From the NCBI GenBank assembly GCA_003215475.1, contig QCKH01000003.1, positions 103,094-167,093 of the forward strand: 64,000 nt of DNA, given 5' to 3'. Each line of letters starts with the position of its first letter. The stretch's first letter is position 1. Position numbers and translations under genes: made by a program. This document shows positions 62,795 to 64,000 of this stretch, piece after piece. Source of the stretch: Prochlorococcus sp. AG-409-L21. GTDB lineage: Bacteria > Cyanobacteriota > Cyanobacteriia > PCC-6307 > Cyanobiaceae. The notes beneath the pieces were generated by a model, which saw only the letters and a list, made by a program, of their open reading frames with translations, ran no database searches and was not told where the DNA came from.

Positions 62795-63189
62795 TTTTTA
62801 TTCAATCAATTGTTTTTTACTATAAATCCAAAATCTATTAATTCTAGATTTGCTAGACAGTTTGAGAAATTGCTTAAGTTCGTTTTGAAGTACTAGAAAG
62901 GATTGCTTTAGGAAAGATCCAATCAGGTGATCTTGCCAGCAATTTTTAGAATTATATTTAATGAGATAAAAAAGTGTTCTTATATATATCGTAAGACTGC
63001 AAAATCCTATGTGATTTATTCATTTAAAAACCCACCAAAAATATTGCATGCGCGTAGCTAAACTAGGGTGAACCTATCAATGGTGGGATTCTCAATAAGA
63101 GGTCCCTGCCCTGTGTTAACTATTGTAATGATAAAAAACCCACCAAAAACCCACCATTTTGAGAGCACTATTGAGTGGGGGACAAACTA
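62795..63189. other. 395-base upstream region of glyQ
   Basis: No gene is supported. It holds the glyQ promoter and shares at least two blocks with the extra copies upstream: GGTGAACCTA (about 63067) and TAACTATTG.AATGA (63117). The word ACCCACC occurs several times between 63027 and 63156. Its left part may contain the promoter of the beta-barrel gene. Confidence 0.55.
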
Positions 63190-63214
63190 GTGAACTTTCA
63201 AGATATTATTTCAA
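63117..63214 (+). repeat. Functional copy of the glyQ start (copy 2)
   Basis: The counterpart of 59801-59898, here continuing into an intact glyQ. See the repeat at 59801 for the alignment. Confidence 0.85.
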
Positions 63215-64000
63215 CTTTAAATCACTTTTGGAGTAGTCAAGGTTGTATTTTGCTTCAACCTTATGACACGGAAAAGGGAGCGGGAACTATGAGCCCTCAT
63301 TCCGTTTTACGAGCTCTTGGACCTGAACCATGGTCAGTTGCATATGCTGAACCATGTCGACGTCCAACTGATGGAAGATATGGAGATAATCCAAATCGAG
63401 CTCAACATTACTATCAATATCAAGTATTAATTAAGCCGTCTCCTGATGCCATTCAAGAGAAATATCTTTCATCTCTTGAATCATTAGGTATTAAAAAGAA
63501 TGAACATGACATAAGGTTTGTAGAAGATAACTGGGAGTCTCCAACTCTCGGTGCGTGGGGAGTCGGATGGGAAGTTTGGTTAGATGGAATGGAAGTTACT
63601 CAATTTACTTATTTTCAACAATGTGGAGGGTTGGATTGTAGGCCTATTTCAATAGAAATCACTTATGGATTAGAACGAATAGCTATGTATCTTCAGGATG
63701 TAGATAATATTTGGGATTTAAAATGGAATGATAGATATAAATATGGCGATATTTGGTTACCTTTTGAGAAGGCAAATTGCAAGTTTAACTTTGAAGACTC
63801 TAACCCTGAAGTGTTAATTAAACTCTTTGATTTGTATGAAGCTGAAGCTAAATCATTGACTTCAAAGAAATTACCAGCACCGGCATTGGACTTTGTCCTA
63901 AAATGTAGTCATACATTCAATCTTTTAGAAGCTAGAGGAGTCATCTCTGTCACAGAACGCACAGCTACTATTTGTAGGATTAGAAACTTAGCTCGTGAAG
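63190..64000 (+). CDS. glyQ: Glycyl-tRNA synthetase alpha subunit, 5' part
   Basis: The first 270 codons, open to the window end. [20 protein letters not shown] at the start, then [54 protein letters not shown] and [20 protein letters not shown], the full motif 2 and 3 region of the bacterial alpha-2 beta-2 enzyme. It charges tRNA-Gly together with GlyS. The start is GTG at 63190, shared with the extra copies upstream. The stop lies outside the window. Confidence 0.95.
   Translation, partial: MNFQDIISTLNHFWSSQGCILLQPYDTEKGAGTMSPHSVLRALGPEPWSVAYAEPCRRPTDGRYGDNPNRAQHYYQYQVLIKPSPDAIQEKYLSSLESLGIKKNEHDIRFVEDNWESPTLGAWGVGWEVWLDGMEVTQFTYFQQCGGLDCRPISIEITYGLERIAMYLQDVDNIWDLKWNDRYKYGDIWLPFEKANCKFNFEDSNPEVLIKLFDLYEAEAKSLTSKKLPAPALDFVLKCSHTFNLLEARGVISVTERTATICRIRNLARE

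Noticed and set aside
63027..63156. ACCCACC repeats as a CRISPR array
   Set aside because: Repeat units are under ten bases with irregular spacing, and no cas genes are present.

Overview
The window is chromosomal DNA of a marine picocyanobacterium, almost certainly Prochlorococcus. It is AT-rich, carries a divinyl-chlorophyll Pcb antenna gene (56126-57193), a SomA-type porin with an SLH domain, ycf46, and typical small picocyanobacterial membrane proteins. The strain or clade cannot be fixed from the sequence alone. No transposase, integrase, CRISPR array or rRNA gene was seen.

Region 1 (1-34744) is a cell-surface polysaccharide island of about 35 kb. It starts inside an SxtJ/DUF5989/SGNH-hydrolase group, followed by a methyltransferase and a DUF616 glycosyltransferase, with two decayed tRNA-Ala-like pieces in the gaps between them. 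Next come a lipid-linked-sugar starting pair (membrane NDP-sugar 4,6-dehydratase and a WecA/WbpL-type phosphosugar transferase) and glycosyltransferases. A block for a nonulosonic or other CMP-activated keto-sugar acid follows (NeuB, NeuA, an enolase-superfamily enzyme, a 2-hydroxyacid dehydrogenase, and a GT2 enzyme fused to a NeuA-like domain). Then there is a compact CDP-deoxysugar operon (rfbF, rfbG, a RmlC-type epimerase, a C-methyltransferase, reductases), a heptose operon (gmhA, gmhB, two nucleotidyltransferases, an HldE-like protein with swapped domains, lhgO), nucleotide-sugar dehydrogenases and epimerases, an O-antigen ligase/polymerase, galE, ugd and UDP-xylose synthase. Together these would make several activated sugars, assemble them on undecaprenyl phosphate, and polymerise or ligate them.

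Region 2 (35192-52934) is core genome, beginning at tRNA-Arg(TCT): a DNA-binding-like protein, rsmI and cysQ back to back, then a long minus-strand run of housekeeping genes (rpmH, rnpA, a PH-domain protein, yidC, ycf46, serS, rseP, rpsN, pnp), plus aroH, sppA, a DMT transporter, a GT4 enzyme and a GT39 enzyme.

Region 3 (52935-64000) carries envelope and light-harvesting genes: a Nif11 protein, an inverse-autotransporter barrel gene broken by an in-frame stop, a secreted protein, pcb, the SomA porin, small secreted proteins and the start of glyQ. The 3.3 kb before glyQ contains two extra copies of the glyQ promoter and start region, one of which differs from glyQ only at synonymous positions within the first eight codons. 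This suggests repeated insertion of cargo at the 5' end of glyQ and is the most unusual structure in the window.
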